Part shown: piece by piece, positions 23,276 to 35,731 of the stretch | Position numbering within the stretch: position 1 is the stretch's first letter | Layout of the letters: each line of letters opens with the position of its first letter | Assembly: GCF_020379485.1 (NCBI RefSeq) | Contig: NC_063448.1 | Coordinates: forward strand, 48,121,218-48,185,217 | Reading direction: 5' to 3' | Origin: Brassica napus | Lineage: Eukaryota > Streptophyta > Magnoliopsida > Brassicales > Brassicaceae | DNA length: 64,000 nt | Notes under the pieces: model-generated | Database searches by the model: none | Seen by the model: the letters and a program-made list of their open reading frames with translations, nothing else | Told to the model about the DNA's origin: nothing | Position numbers and translations under genes: made by a program

Positions 23276-26200
23276 TTACGTCTCCTTCAGGCCACAAGAG
23301 GATCGACACCAAATAAACTTGTCAGTAGTGACTGCTTTTGTCATAAAGTCTGCTACGTTTTCTTTTGTATGAATCTTCTGCATATCCACCGTGCCCTCTT
23401 CCACTTTCTCACGAACGAAGTGATACTGGACTCGTATGTGCTTGGTTTTTGAATGAAAGGCTGGATTCCTTGCAAGATGCACGGCACTCTGGCTGTCACA
23501 AAAAAGAGAAATTTTCTCTTGTTTGTGCCCGAGTTCCTCCATTACCATCTTCAACCACATCGCCTCTTTACTAGCTTGTGTAGCTGCTACATACTCTGCT
23601 TTGGTTGTTGATGTAGCCACAATTGACTGTAGTTTTGAAACCCAACTTACAGCTCCGCTAGCGAGGGCAAACACATAACCGGTTGTGGATTTGCTTTTAT
23701 CTAGATCGCCTGCATAATCTGAATCAACATATCCTCTGACAACAAAGTCTGATCCTCCATAACATAATGCAACATCCGAGGTTCCTTTAATGTACCGTAA
23801 AATCCTCTTTACGGCATTCCAATGCTCTTTGCCAGGATTCGCCATGTACCGACTTACTACTCCCACTGCTTGTGCAATGTCTGGTTGTGTACAAATCATT
23901 GCGAACATTAAGCTCCCCACTGCTGATGCATACGGTACTCGAGACATTTCCATCATTCCTTCTTCACTGCTAGGACTCATACTGGAGGATAACTTGAAAT
24001 TAATAGGAAGTGGGGTAGAGATTGGCTTACAATCTTGCTTGTTGAACCTCCGCAAGATTTTCTTCAAATAATTCTTCTGTGACAGCCAAATCTTCCTATT
24101 ATTTCTGTCACGGTGAATTTGCATCCCTAGAATCTTGTTTGCTGGTCCCAAGTCCTTCATCTCGAACTCCCTAGCCAACTGTGCCTTCAATTCATTGATA
24201 CGATCATTGTTGGGGCCTGCTATCAACATGTCGTCTACATATAACAGCAGAGTAATGAACTCTATTTCACTAAACCTCTTGAAATATGTACAAGGGTCTG
24301 CATGAAGTCTGCTATATCCAAGGCTCATGATGAAGGAATCAAATCTCTTGTACCAACATCTTGGTGCCTGCTTTAGACCGTACAAAGATTTGTTTAACCT
24401 GCAAACCAAGTTCTCCTTTTCTTTTTCTTTAAAACCTTCTGGTTGGAGCATATAGATTTCTTCCTCAAGATCTCCATGAAGAAACGCTGTTTTCACATCT
24501 AGTTGCTCTAGATGTAAGTCAAATGTAGCACACATTGCCAAGAGTATTCGAACTGTAGTAAGTCGAACCACAGGTGAAAAAATTTCATTGAAGTCAATGC
24601 CTTCTTTCTGAGCATATCCTTTCACCACCAATCTAGCACGATACCGCTCCACTTGGTCATCACCATTTCGCTTGATCTTATAGACCCATTTGTTTCCAAT
24701 GGCTTTTCTTCCTTACAGTAATGGTACGAGCTCCCAAGTTTTATTTTTATGTAGAGCTTCAATTTCTTCTTGCATTGCTTCCATCCACTGAGAAACATCT
24801 GGACTGCTCATTGCTTCTTTAAGATTTGATGGCTCTCCGTCCTCAGTTAAAAGACAATATGCAACATTGCAGCTCAGATCATAATCCTCGTGCCAAGCTG
24901 GTGTAGTTCTTACACGTTTTCCTTTACCAAGTTCTTCTTCCAACTCGGCAGGTTCGGCTTCCTCGTGTTCTGGTGTTGCTCCAGAAGAATTCTCCTTTTC
25001 CACTTGTACTGCTACAGTCTCTGACCTTTCTTTTGAATTGCTTCTTTTTTCTTCGATCTTCTTATCTTCTGTGAAGATAACATCTCTGCTGATTATAACC
25101 TTGTGGGCAGTGGGATCCCACAGGCGATACCCCTTTACTCCATCAGCATATCCCAAGAACACACACTTTCTAGACTTTGGATCTAGCTTTGTATTTTCTT
25201 GGTTATTGTACATTACGTACACTAGATTCCCAAATATATAAAGGTCTGAATAGTCGACGGGCTTTCCTGTCCACATCCCCATCGGTGTTTTCAACTCAAT
25301 TGCAGTTGATGGCGACCGATTTATCACATAACAGGCGGTGTTGACTGCTTCTGCCCAGAATTTCTTCTCTAAGCTTGCAGCTCCCAACATTGCTCTTGTT
25401 CTTTTTAACAGAGTCCTGTTCATCCGCTCTGCCACTCCATTTTGTTGAGGAGTGTATGATGTAGTGAATTGCCTTTTGATGCCCTCTACTTTACAGAATT
25501 GGCTAAATACATCACCAGTGTATTCACCTCCATTATCTGTCCTCAAACACTTGATCTTCTTCTCAGATCCAAGTTCCACCCGTGCTTTGAAAACTTTGAA
25601 AACTGAAAACACATCTGCCTTACTCTTGATAGGATACACCCAACATCTCCTGGAGTAGTCATCGATGAAGGACACAAAGTACTTCGCTCCTCCTAGTGAT
25701 ATAACTGGTGCTTGCCACACATCAGAGTGAACCAATTCTAGAATAACTTTACTTCTAGAATTTGACGTGCTAAACTTCAACCGATGCTGCTTGCTTGTCA
25801 CACAATGCTCACAAAAGGATAGTGATACCTTTGTGAGACCCGGAAGTAACTTCTTCTCTGCAAGAATTTTCATGCCTTGTTCAGACATATGCCCAAGTTT
25901 CTGATGCCACACCGTAGTAGCTTTCTCACTGGAACTGCTTGAAGCAACAGATGCTTCTGATTGTGACAGAGTTTCTCCTCTTAACATGTATAACTTCGCA
26001 GCTATCTTCTCTCCTTTCATAAGCACAAGTGCTCCTCTAATTATTTTTAGAGTACCATTTTCAACCTCAACTTTGCAACCAAGATCATCAAGTTACCCCA
26101 CAGATAGTAAATTCTTTTTCAGGCCTTCCACGTGTCGCACCTCGTGAATAGTACAAACTGTACCATCATACATCTTCAGTTGAATGGATCCAGTGCCAAC

Positions 26201-27163
26201 AATCTTAAGTTCGTGATCATTGCAACTGTACACAGATCCTCCTGAGATGGGTTCATAATGATGGAACCATTCTCTTCTAGAGGTCATGTGATATGTAGCT
26301 CCTGAGTCGAACAACCATATATCAGCGAACCTTCTTCTATTTTCGCTTGAAATTGCTGCTTCACAACATAGCGCGATTCCATTATCTGAAGTGTTTGCGA
26401 CATTTCCTTGAGGGTTGGAATTTTTTAATTCCCAACAATCCTTCTTCAAGTGACCCTTCTTGCCACAGTTGTAGCATTTAAAAGTCTTCTTACTTCTTGA
26501 CTTTGATCTACCATGTTTGTGACTCCCACTTGAGCCATGTTCCATTGATCTCCCTCTCATCACCGTCAATGCCTCTATTTGGGAATTTTCTCGTCTGTCT
26601 TCTTTACTTTTGCGCCGACTTTCTTCTTCAAGAACCGCAGCTGCAACATCGTCAAAGACTAGACTGTCGGTGGAGATATTATTTGTTAAGTTGATGATGA
26701 GTTGATCATATGAATCTGGTAGACTTTGAAGTAGAAGCTCAGCACGTTCTTGTGATTCTACTTTATAACTCAACGAAGTGAGTTGAAAAAATAAAGTATT
26801 CAAGGTGTTGATGTGCTCCGTCACTGAAGTAGATTCTCCCATTCGAAGGGTATAAAGTTTCCTCTTGAGGAAAATTTTATTGTGCAGCGATTTGGCCTCG
26901 TACAATTTTGCAAGGTGATCCCATATCTCCTTTGCAGTCTTCTTCTCCTCTATGCTTGACAACACTCCATCTGCAAGGGCAAGATGAAGATTTGCCATAG
27001 CATTCCCATCCATCTCGTTCCATTTATCACCATCTGTGTATGTAGCCGGTCTTGCACTAATGACAGCTAAACAACCATCTTTTCTCAAGATAGCCTTCAC
27101 CTTCAACTTCCACAACGCAAAGTTACTGCCGTTGAATTTTTCGATCTCAAATTTTGCCGCCAT
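23276..27163 (-). pseudogene. Copia gag-pol polyprotein with two premature stops
   Basis: One continuous frame of about 1,295 codons from the ATG at 27163. In order it has gag ('FNGSNFALWKLKVKAILRKD'), a CCHC zinc knuckle ('CYNCGKKGHLKKDC'), protease ('WLFDSGATYHMT'), integrase zinc-finger region ('WHQKLGHMSEQGMKIL'), integrase core ('FIDDYSRRCWVY', 'RTDNGGEY', 'PQQNGVAERMNRTL'), reverse transcriptase ('LYVDDMLIAG') and RNase H ('YVDSDYAGDLDKSKSTTGYV', 'CDSQSAVHLARNPAFHSKTK'). In-frame TAA codons at 26093-26095 (between protease and integrase) and 24713-24715 (start of the RT region) break it. No frameshift was seen. It cannot make full polyprotein but may still be transcribed. Confidence 0.93.
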
Positions 27164-27196
27164 TGCTTCTTCCAGAACCTATGCTCTGATACCACT

Positions 27197-27695
27197 TGTT
27201 GTAAAACTGGACCGGATAGAGCAGGGTCGCAGCTAATAATTTGAAAAATAGTGTGATAAATGGAACATCGGATTTAACGTGGAAAACCCCAAAGGGTAAA
27301 AACCACGGACAAGGTAGAAGAATTTATTAAGAGAAAAAATAATAGGAGTTACAACCTCTCAATTATAACGGAGAAATCGATTAATAATTTTCTCGTTATA
27401 ATAGGAGAAATACCCAAACTCTCTAAATAATTTTCTCTCAACCCGATCCCAAATACCGTAAGAAATTATAAAAAAAAAAAAAAAAATTCTCTCTCTCACG
27501 TTCTTCTTCTTCTTCACTTCTCTTTATGATTTTGATTTTGATTTTGGGATGAATGTGAGGTGATGACATGGCTTGGTATTTATAGAGATTATGAAGATTG
27601 GTAGGTGCCTACAAAAGTTGACAAAACTCATTTTCATTTACGGCCACCGTCCAAGCCGTAATCACCGACCATCATTTTGTAAACGTGTTTTAACA
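27197..27695 (-). repeat. Copia LTR (5' LTR in element orientation)
   Basis: Same ends as the partner LTR, about 10 bp shorter. The tRNA-Met primer binding site is just inside it at 27183-27194. Confidence 0.95.
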
Positions 27696-27798
27696 ATGAT
27701 GACAGAAGAAACCAAACCAAATAACAAAATGATGCAGTATGGAAATAAACTATGTACATTGATGCTCTCATTAAATAAAAAAAGACGAGAGAATTTTA

Positions 27799-27984
27799 TC
27801 AACACAATCGCCAGATAGTCCTCTTCCCTTGCTCTTGCTTGATCAGCTTCTTTAAAAACGTCCCATCTTTGGATAAAATGTTCCCTTGTTTGCAAGTATA
27901 TCGGACACTTCTCATAGACCTCAGCGGAACCCTAGAGAGGATCTCCTTTACCAAATCTGGTGGAAGATCGGAAAATATCGTCAT
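27799..27984 (-). pseudogene. Truncated F-box gene (F-box domain only)
   Basis: The frame opens at 27984 with '[20 protein letters not shown]' and continues through '[20 protein letters not shown]', a full F-box domain like those of the two intact neighbours, then diverges after '[12 protein letters not shown]' and stops at 61 aa. The FBA domain is absent. The usual Trp of the 'CxxW' motif is Gly here ('CKQGN'). The Copia element lies 100 bp downstream, but no matching gene 3' half is found beyond it, so truncation probably preceded or accompanied its insertion. Confidence 0.75.
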
Positions 27985-29496
27985 CGCTCTACAACTTTCA
28001 ACAATGGATTTTTTTTTTTTTTATGTAACCCACAAATTAAGGTAGGTTTTACCTTTTCCTATGTATCAGATCATTTCCCCTATGAAACTGCGCCAATTGT
28101 GGGCTCATATGTGGGTCAAGACAAAACCGGTTCAAAGTTAAGGGTATAGCCGACCAAAGGTCTAACATTTAAAGTTACTAGGGCCATTACCTCTGCGCGG
28201 AGTGGTAGTCTGCGCGGAGTGGTAGACAGAGTTTTTGTTTCATTTCAATATTTTGCTAAGGTTATTTTAGTTATTAATTTTGCGTTTTGAGTTATTTTTC
28301 AAGTTTTTTTTTTATTGTTATAGGGTTAGAGTTGTGATGATGAACTGTGTATGCATTGTTCTCCACTTATGAAAGATTAAACTGTGTTAGTAATGTGATT
28401 GATATAATTTGTGTTGTTGTTTGTTCTGTCACTGAGACTTATTGTTTGTTTGTCTTTTTTAATTTGTTTTTTGTACTGTTGAGAGTACATAAATTATATT
28501 AAATTTGTTGAGAGTACATTTTGTTTCTAGATATTTTTCTCCAGTTTACTCGTGTAAGTTATGTGTATTAAGTAATAAGTTTTATTATCCTTATTATGTT
28601 TGTTATATGTTTTATTTTATTTTTAAACTTGTTACTCTTACCGGAACCTTAAAACAAATACATGAAGACTTGTAGAAATAACAATAAAATGAGTGACAGT
28701 TCTGAGTATTTGGGCTTTAATGAGTTTTAAAACGAATTTATGTATTTCTCATAAGAAGACAATAGCATTGGACTGTTGACATTGGGCATGTAAGCTATTT
28801 TTATAAGACAAGATGAGTGAGCAGGTGGAGCTGTTGTTGTCGCTTTTGTGTATGTCGGGATTGTCTCTTGTATCTCTTGTTGTGGCTGTATTTGTTAATC
28901 TTTTATTTGATGGGTAATATGTAAACAAAAATCATTGTTAGTTGTATTTATCTGAGTTCATAACTTACTCTGCTTTTTTGTTTAGGTAATTTCACTGATC
29001 TTGGTTGTCGTCTTCGTCTTCTTCGTTGCGAAAGTAAATTTGTAAATTGTTAAATAGCTGGCTGTGTAGTTTATATGTGTTTAGCTGACTCGATATATGT
29101 GTCGTTGCGAAAGTAAGTTTGTAAATTGTTAAATAGCTGGCCGTGTAGTTTGTATTTGTTTAGCTGACTCGATGTATATGTCGTTGAGTTTTAGTTGAGC
29201 TGATTGGTTTCTTATATTTGTTTTGAAGTTTATTTCTAAGATTAGACAAAAAAGAGAGGTGGTCATTAATGATTCGTCTTTTTTGGAATTCTAGTTTTTG
29301 GTCTTTTGATTAATTGTTTGGGTTGTTGTGGTTTTTTTAAGCTGTAAAATAAAGGTTTGTGTAAAATTAGTTTGATAAGTAAGGGAGATAATAGACGATC
29401 ACGGAATTTGGGTAGGAAACATTTTTGATTATTGATGTTAGCACAATATAGATAATAATATAAGGGAAATTGTGTATTCATTATTTCTTACGGATC

Positions 29497-30075
29497 AATG
29501 AGGAGACGGATAACGACTCGAGTTGTTTCTTTGCTAAGGTCAGAGCCTTGGACAGAACGGATTTGCCCAACCACATCTGCGAGTTAAATATCAGTTATGA
29601 TAATGAAACATATTATAAACCCAGATGCAATAAGATAATATATTTGGGAGTTGTAGGTTTGTATTCGCAATCACTTGGAAATTGTCAAACAGTCTAATTA
29701 TGATTGGAGAATGATCTCATGAGCACCTGTGATGACTTCATCAATAAAAGTTGGTTAGATGAAACGAATGAGGAATGGATGATCAATTATCTTGTACATG
29801 CTTGAGCACCTAGCAACCTCAAAACGATCAACTTTCACAATGGAACCGGCTTTCAAAGATGACATGTAATGATTAGCACGTCCGGCGGGAATAAACCCAT
29901 GAATCACGGAATATGCAAATAATATTATTTAACAAAAAATCAGGAAATCAATTAAAAACAATTATATTAAATAAGTGTGATAAATCGAAGATTAAATTAC
30001 CTTTTCATCAAAGAAGAAAACCGTGATTCCCATAAACTCACTGTCTTTCTTGAAGTTCAGGGAATCCCTTAAGCG
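29497..30075 (-). pseudogene. DUF223 / replication protein A-like OB-fold pseudogene
   Basis: Minus-strand exon-like pieces: 'LNFKKDSEFMGITVFFFDEK' (about 30001-30062, followed by a gtaatt donor), 'IHGFIPAGRANHYMSSLKAG' with 'SIVKVDRFEVARC' and 'YKIIDHPFLIRFI' (about 29750-29910), and 'DVVGQIRSVQGSDLSKETTR' (about 29497-29565). These match the OB-fold DUF223 proteins carried by Brassicaceae Helitrons. The acceptor before the second exon has lost its AG and stops are present, so it is non-functional. Confidence 0.75.
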
Positions 30076-30634
30076 AGGAGGTTAGAGGCTATGCTCTGAC
30101 TACTACGACCAACACGGAGAGACTCGAAGGTTGAGTGACGGATGCCGGGAACGCCGATTTGAGGAACTGGAAAGGCAGAAAGACATTTTCTAGAAGATCG
30201 TTAAAGCTAAGAGGAATCAATGAGTTTAGTGGAGATGCAAATTGGGTTCATCAAAGATGAGAATCATATATATAGGGTTTACAGAAAGGCTACAAATCAG
30301 GAACATTTAAGATCAAGCGATTTAAGATGGGGAGATGAAGAGTTCACCGGTGAAAAATAGATTACGAACAGACATACATCGCAACTCTGTAACTCAGACT
30401 TGTCTAAGACAATGATGAAAAGAACACTAACCCATGTTAAACGAAGACAGTTTACAATATGGAAAAACTATAATTGTTGTTTTGTTCATATAACGCGATG
30501 AACCTCATTTAAAAATGAAACTCATAATACACTTGTAGGTCCGGCCCACAGAGAAAACCGAAGAAGCAAAGGTTTCCGACCTTCATAAATATATATTAGT
30601 TTCGGCCATCAATGTACAAAGTATCCTTTAGTTT

Positions 30635-30695
30635 AGTGGTATAAATGTTGGTATTTATATCTCAATAACCCGGGTTCGAGCCACAGGCCTGACAC
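30635..30695 (+). other. tRNA-like sequence (pseudo-tRNA)
   Basis: ttagtttagtggtataaatg resembles a tRNA A box/D arm and cccgggttcgagccacagg a B box/T arm. The anticodon stem does not pair well. It sits near the Helitron 5' end and is probably part of that element. Confidence 0.45.
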
Positions 30696-30774
30696 TTTTT
30701 AAAAGTGGGACCCACCAAAATGCTGACGTGTCGCCTCAGAAAAGAGGGAATTGTACTTTATATTATAGATTCAT

Positions 30775-31390
30775 AGGCCCAAGCATCCGGGTCTTCGGGT
30801 CGGGTTCGGGTCGGGTCTTGTCAGATCCTAGCAATTTAGACCGATATAGGTACCTATAATTTTCCGGGTCGGTTCCGGATCGGGTCTTGTCCGGACCGGT
30901 TTGGGTCTATAATTTCAATATCCGTAAAATACCCAAAATTTTCGGGTATATTTCGGATCCGGATCGGTTCGGGTATTTAGGACTCGAAATAGACCAGAAA
31001 TACCCGAACTGGACCCGAAAACTCTAAAATACCCGAAAAATCGTAAAAATACCCAAAAATGTATCCAAAATCAAACCCGAAAACCCAAAATATACCCGAA
31101 TACCCGAATTATATTTTCTAAAAATCTAAAATTTTACCTGAAACCTACAATTATATCCGAAAATCCAAACCCGAAACTTAAAAAAAATCCGAAATACCAA
31201 AAATATACCTAGTATATAAAATTATTTGCGGGTACTTCGGATACCCGAACGGGTCTCGGGTAAGAACCGGACTCGAACCGAGACACGCGGGTCCAAAAAA
31301 AGACCCAATAGGTACTTAGCATAGACCCGAACCTGTATTTTCGGGTCGGTTCTGGTTCGGGTCTTCGGATCCGGGTAAAATGTGCAGGCC
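30775..31390. repeat. gggtcgggt / acccgaa repeat-rich segment
   Basis: Degenerate short repeats: gggtcgggttcgggtcgggt on the left, acccgaaaacccaaaatata-type in the middle (complementary sense) and cgggtcggttctggttcggg on the right. The switch of strand sense makes it partly self-complementary. It ends about 150 bp before the SEC11 start codon, so it lies in that gene's upstream region. Confidence 0.7.
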
Positions 31391-31543
31391 GAGTTATTCA
31401 TTTAGTAATTAAACCGGTTTGGCTGGCAGTGACAAACCGATATATAAACCGATTTCCTTCCAAAAACGCTAGTGGAAAAATCTGTTACCTTCTTCTTCTT
31501 CTTTAACTGAAACGCTTCGAGGAGAAACTTCGCGGATCGAACA

Positions 31544-32849
31544 ATGATGGGTTGGATCGGAGAAACAGTGGATTCCATCAAATCAATCAAGATCCGTCAG
31601 CTTCTCACTCAGGCCGTTACGCTCGGTTCGTTTCCATATCACTAATTCAAACCTCAGCTGGATTTGAATTCTATATCAAACCGTTTAACCAATACGCTAA
31701 CATTGCACCGCTGATATCGTTTTTTTTTTTTTTTTTGGGATAACGATCACTGTTACATAATGTTTTTTTGAATAAAGGCGTTACCTTTTTTATTGGTTTT
31801 TTTAGGTATGATCGTGACGTCTGCATTGATAATATGGAAGGCTATGATGTGTGTGACTGGCACTGAATCTCCTGTAGTGGTTGTTCTCTCTGGAAGCATG
31901 GAACCTGCCTTTCAGAGAGTATGTGTTTCTCTCTATCTTTGGTTCTTTTTGCTCCTGCTATTGACATGAGTTTGTAATCAGTTCGAGGGCAAATGTGACA
32001 GGGGGATATATTGTTCTTGCGCATGACCAAGGACCCCATTAGAACAGGCGAGATTGTTGTTTTCAAAATTGATGTAAGTCTCTCTCTCTCTTGTTCTGTT
32101 CCTCCCAGTTTCCTGTCTCCTTATTGGTTTAACTTGTCTTGATTATGCTTCTTCTTCTTCTTTCAGGGTCGTGATATACCCATCGTCCATCGTGTCATTG
32201 AAGTAATGTTCTTTTCTTTAACACACTTTCTCGTTACCATTTCTAAATATTGAAGTCACCGGATTGTTGAGCATAGTATTAAGATATTACTATCACACTA
32301 CAGGTTCATGAGAGGAAAACTACTGGAAAAGTTGATGTTCTAACAAAAGGTGCCTAGTTTTTCTTTGTTTGAATGTTAAAACCCATTTTACAGTAACTGT
32401 GTCTATCCATGGATTAGTTGACACCACCTTTTGCTTTTCCCAGGTGACAACAATGATGTGGATGACATCGGTCTCTACGCTGACGGACAAATGTGGCTTC
32501 ATCGCCACCATATAATGGGCAGAGCTGTTGGGTAAGTACTCTAATAAACCTGCCAGAGATGGTGAAACAAAGGACAAATCGCATGACCTCACTGAAGATG
32601 ATTCGATAAAGATCAATAGTAGTAAATGATTTCATTTTCGTATTTTTTTCTCAGGTTCTTGCCGTACGTTGGATGGGTGACTATTATCATGACAGAAAAG
32701 CCTATCATCAAGGTGCAATCTTCTTACACAGACCTGCGTATATAATATATGTTTATGGTTTTTGACTCACTATAAGCTCTTTGTTTATATTCTTTCAGTA
32801 TTTACTCATTGGTGCAATGGGTCTGCTCGTTATAACATCCAAAGACTGA
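31544..32849 (+). CDS. SEC11: Signal peptidase complex catalytic subunit SEC11
   Basis: Eight exons: 31544-31625, 31806-31918, 32002-32073, 32167-32202, 32304-32349, 32444-32531, 32655-32712, 32799-32849; 181 aa. All introns are GT-AG and all phases close. The protein is the ER signal peptidase catalytic subunit, which removes signal peptides from secretory proteins. Visible features: an N-terminal membrane anchor ('[18 protein letters not shown]'), the catalytic serine in '[10 protein letters not shown]', the box with the catalytic histidine ('[11 protein letters not shown]'), and 'KGDNNDVDD' for the acidic residue. The C-terminus ('[16 protein letters not shown]') is another hydrophobic segment. 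Length and intron number fit plant orthologues (about 180 aa). A second ATG directly after the first (MMGWIG) may be the true start. Its 3' end faces the next gene's 3' end 250 bp away. Confidence 0.96.
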
Positions 32850-33099
32850 AACAATATACATAAAGACGAATCTATGGTGGAGAAGTGGCTTCTGCAATTG
32901 CAACCCTCATCATCTCATCTTTTTGTAGTTTCATGTCCTTAAACCGAATAACAAAACAAAGTTCACAATTGAACTTTTAGATTCTTATAAGCCATATTTT
33001 ATAATTTATATAGTTTTTGTGACAGTTCTTTAACAGCATTTTTGTCTGTAACTTCCACTCAGTGCAAACAAACAAAAAACTATAGCTTGTGTCTGAAAA

Positions 33100-35143
33100 T
33101 TACAGCTTGAACTCACAGAAACAGTCAGGCAATGCAGATCCTCTGCCAATTTCAAAATCATTCCTATGAACCTCCCAAAGAGCTTTCTTCAGCTCTTCCT
33201 CTTCAAGTCCCTGAGAACTCAGCTCCGCAAACGCCTTTCTACTCAAGAACAGAGTCTTATGCATCCCATTATAAGCTCGCATAGCTGCAACCATCTTATC
33301 CATGTTCCCAAAGTAAGTAGCTACATAGGCGTCGCTGTTGATGGAAACATAATAATCCAACGCAGCTTTTGTGTTCCCATGCATTCTTGTGAAATCTTCA
33401 CGGTTTAGCAGAGCAGACTTGGTGAACACTTGTGTGTAAACGGATGTGAAACCTTCCATCTCCATCAGACCGTCTCCCGCTGCTAAGTATATGTTTGTGC
33501 TCGTTGGGATCCTTAGTGACTGAAGCATCAACGCTGTTTCGTTAGGAGTCAGAGGACACTTGCCTCGCTTTCTCCAGCTCTGAGCTATCTCTCCTGTCCA
33601 TGGTTTTTTGTCTTCTCCTCCGGCAGCTTTAATAGCAGCAAGTGAGGAAGGGGATAGGTTCGGGTATTCGCATCTGCTGTATGCTACCATGTCAGGCTCA
33701 AATCTGAGGTGAAGTGACAAGAAAGGTTTGGGTATGGCATCTAGAAGCTCGAGGGCTTTCTTCTCCAAGGAGGTAGTGAGGCGTAGAGCTGAGTAACAAG
33801 CTTGACAGAGCGTGGCTTTTGCGTATTGGGGGTACCTGAAACGTAACCACGCAAATGCTGAGAATGAGAAAGTATAAGATTCTATAGTGTGTGACAAAAA
33901 AATCATGTACCTGTCTCTGCGCTGGCTCATTGCGGGTGTTAGAGAGATGTAATGATGTTCCAATAATAGTGGGAGAATGGTTTCTCTGTAATCGAATTGA
34001 CCTTTCCTTTTGCTGCAGTCTACTCTGAATGGCTCTTTTGATGATATATCTGTGGGAAGATCCTTGACAACTTTGATAAAGCCATTCATCTTTTGAATGA
34101 AGTAGTCTACATCAAACACATCTCCAAATCCACTGCAGCAAAAAACATCTTGTTTACAAAAGTGATACCAAACTAAAGATACTTAAAAGAGTGACACCAA
34201 GTAAAGAAACTTAAAAGAGGTAAAGAGGTTACTCTACCTTGACTCATTCCAATAGGCAGCTACCTCAAATTTGGGTAAAACAAGCGTGGCATTTAATAGA
34301 CGAGCGATTCCAACACCATCACACAACTGTAAGAGCGTCACATGATCAATGATTGCTTTATGAGACAGTAAGAAACATTGGTCCAAAACACTTACATCGC
34401 GTCGCATCTGATTGAGGCCACCAAAGCAATCAACGCGAATGAATCCATTGCTTTTAGCAGGTAGAGCTGAACAAAAAACCAAAGCAGACGTCTGCAATGA
34501 AAGCCGTTCAAAAGTATTCTTTGACTCAGAATATAAACAAACAGAGAGCTTCAGCGAAAACAACAAGCAATGCCTTTCTTTCTAAACAATATACAAAGAA
34601 TCTGAACAAACCATCTAAAGCTACTTATATCTTCACATTCAGATCCATCAAAGGAGTCACTCTTACAGAACAAAGCTACTTAAAAGGATAGAGAAAAGGA
34701 GTCACATACGGGTGAGATGCCCATGTAACCACCATTTGCAAGGACGCCACTCTGCTATCCTCTTGACACTCCATATATCAAACTCACTGAAGCAAATGAC
34801 AAACTCTCAAGTTATATATCTCTATATATCTCAATAAAGAGACAAGTTCGAATCTTCTTGTCCTGTATCAGAGATAAAGCTGGAAACTTTAAGCTAATTT
34901 TAGTATCATCATGTAGGCCTATCTTCAAGAACCATCGATCGAGTGTTACCCAGCTAAATATCTAACATTTCCAATTTTCGTTTGATCCAAAGAGAAAGAA
35001 ATCTATAGACTCACTTACAGCAGAGAAGCCGAGGAGAGTGGAGTGTTCACGAACTGAGGCGACGGAGATAGCAAGATCACGGCGAGGAGGAGAGAAAAGG
35101 TCAAAACGACGACGAAGAGTGGCTTCACTGGCAACGAAACCAT
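33100..35143 (-). CDS. O-fucosyltransferase family protein (DUF246-type)
   Basis: Six exons (transcript order): 35019-35143, 34710-34786, 34396-34466, 34238-34326, 33911-34132, 33100-33835; 439 aa, with every junction in frame. It is a plant GDP-fucose protein O-fucosyltransferase-like protein, a Golgi type II membrane protein. Residues about 10-27 form one transmembrane anchor ('LFVVVLTFSLLLAVILL'). The donor-binding region reads 'FIRVDCFGGLNQMRRDLCDG', followed by 'LNATLVLPKF'. Further family motifs are 'LSLHLRFEPDMVAYSRCEY' and 'GKCPLTPNE', then 'YLAAGDGLMEMEGF', and 'GNTKAALDYYVSINSDAYVA' near the C-terminus. The acceptor substrate is unknown. The gene order SEC11 then this gene matches Arabidopsis At1g52600/At1g52630 as I recall. 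The promoter side faces EF-P's 3' end. Confidence 0.93.
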
Positions 35144-35731
35144 TTGATGTTTGATCGGAGAAGACAAAGGAAGTATTGCCCCGTTCAGTTTTGTATGAAT
35201 TTTATTTAGATCTGTTTGATTTATCGTTTTACTTTTGTTTTTGTTTTCTTTTTTGGTTATTACAGCTAGACAACCATGTAGTTTAAAATGTTCTCTAAAA
35301 CTTGGATTGAAGAAGTTAAGTTACACACAGGTAGATAAAAGAGAGAGAGAGGGAGTAAATGGTTAACACTTAACACTAATCAGCAATCAACATTCTAAGT
35401 TTTGATCAAAGCCCTCGCTTTTATTGAAAGACAGACACCCACTCATGTTTTACAAGAATCTGTAAATTTTCGTATAGAAATTGTAACACCTTAATCAATG
35501 AAGGTGTTCATAGATTATGAGAACTTGAATAACAGTAACATTAGCATCTTAATCTTTCTATTAAAACGCTTCTCAACATAAAACTTCCTCCATGAGAGAC
35601 AGCGCCATTTTGACTATGCAAGTCGTTTTATTTGTTGTCTCTGTAACAAAAAAAAACGCAAGAAGAAGACTGTTAATCAATTATATAACAGCAATGAACA
35701 TCTTGGCACTAAATTAAAGAGTTGGCTTGAT
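35144..35731. other. Promoter/5' UTR of the O-fucosyltransferase-like gene and 3' UTR of EF-P
   Basis: No separate gene. A GA-rich tract (gagagagagaggga, about 35340) lies in the presumptive upstream region. Confidence 0.5.

Larger units (their letters stand above)
22691..27695 (-). mobile_element. Nearly intact Copia LTR retrotransposon
   Basis: Bounded by LTRs at 22691-23199 and 27197-27695 and by the 5-bp duplication ATGAT (22686-22690, 27696-27700). On the minus strand the right LTR is followed two bases on by tggtatcagagc (27183-27194), the primer binding site for initiator methionine tRNA. A purine tract (aagtgggagat, 23200-23210) precedes the left LTR. The interior encodes one gag-pol frame with two nonsense codons. 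The LTRs differ by a few percent including small indels, so the insertion is young but older than that of the element at 7.8-13.5 kb. Confidence 0.95.
28178..30769 (-). mobile_element. Non-autonomous Helitron with DUF223 pseudogene
   Basis: On the minus strand it starts TCTATAATATAAAGTACAA at 30769 (host A before) and ends ...gcgcagaggtaatggcCCTAG at 28178 (host T after). The first 100 bp include gacacgtcagc, as in the Helitron at 3.5-7.7 kb. A 17-bp GC-rich unit (tctgcgcggagtggtag) is tandemly doubled at the 3' end (28193-28226). The interior contains an OB-fold/DUF223 gene relic, common in Brassica Helitrons, and imperfect direct repeats near 29.03-29.17 kb (gtaaattgttaaatagctgg twice). No helicase is present. 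Confidence 0.7.
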
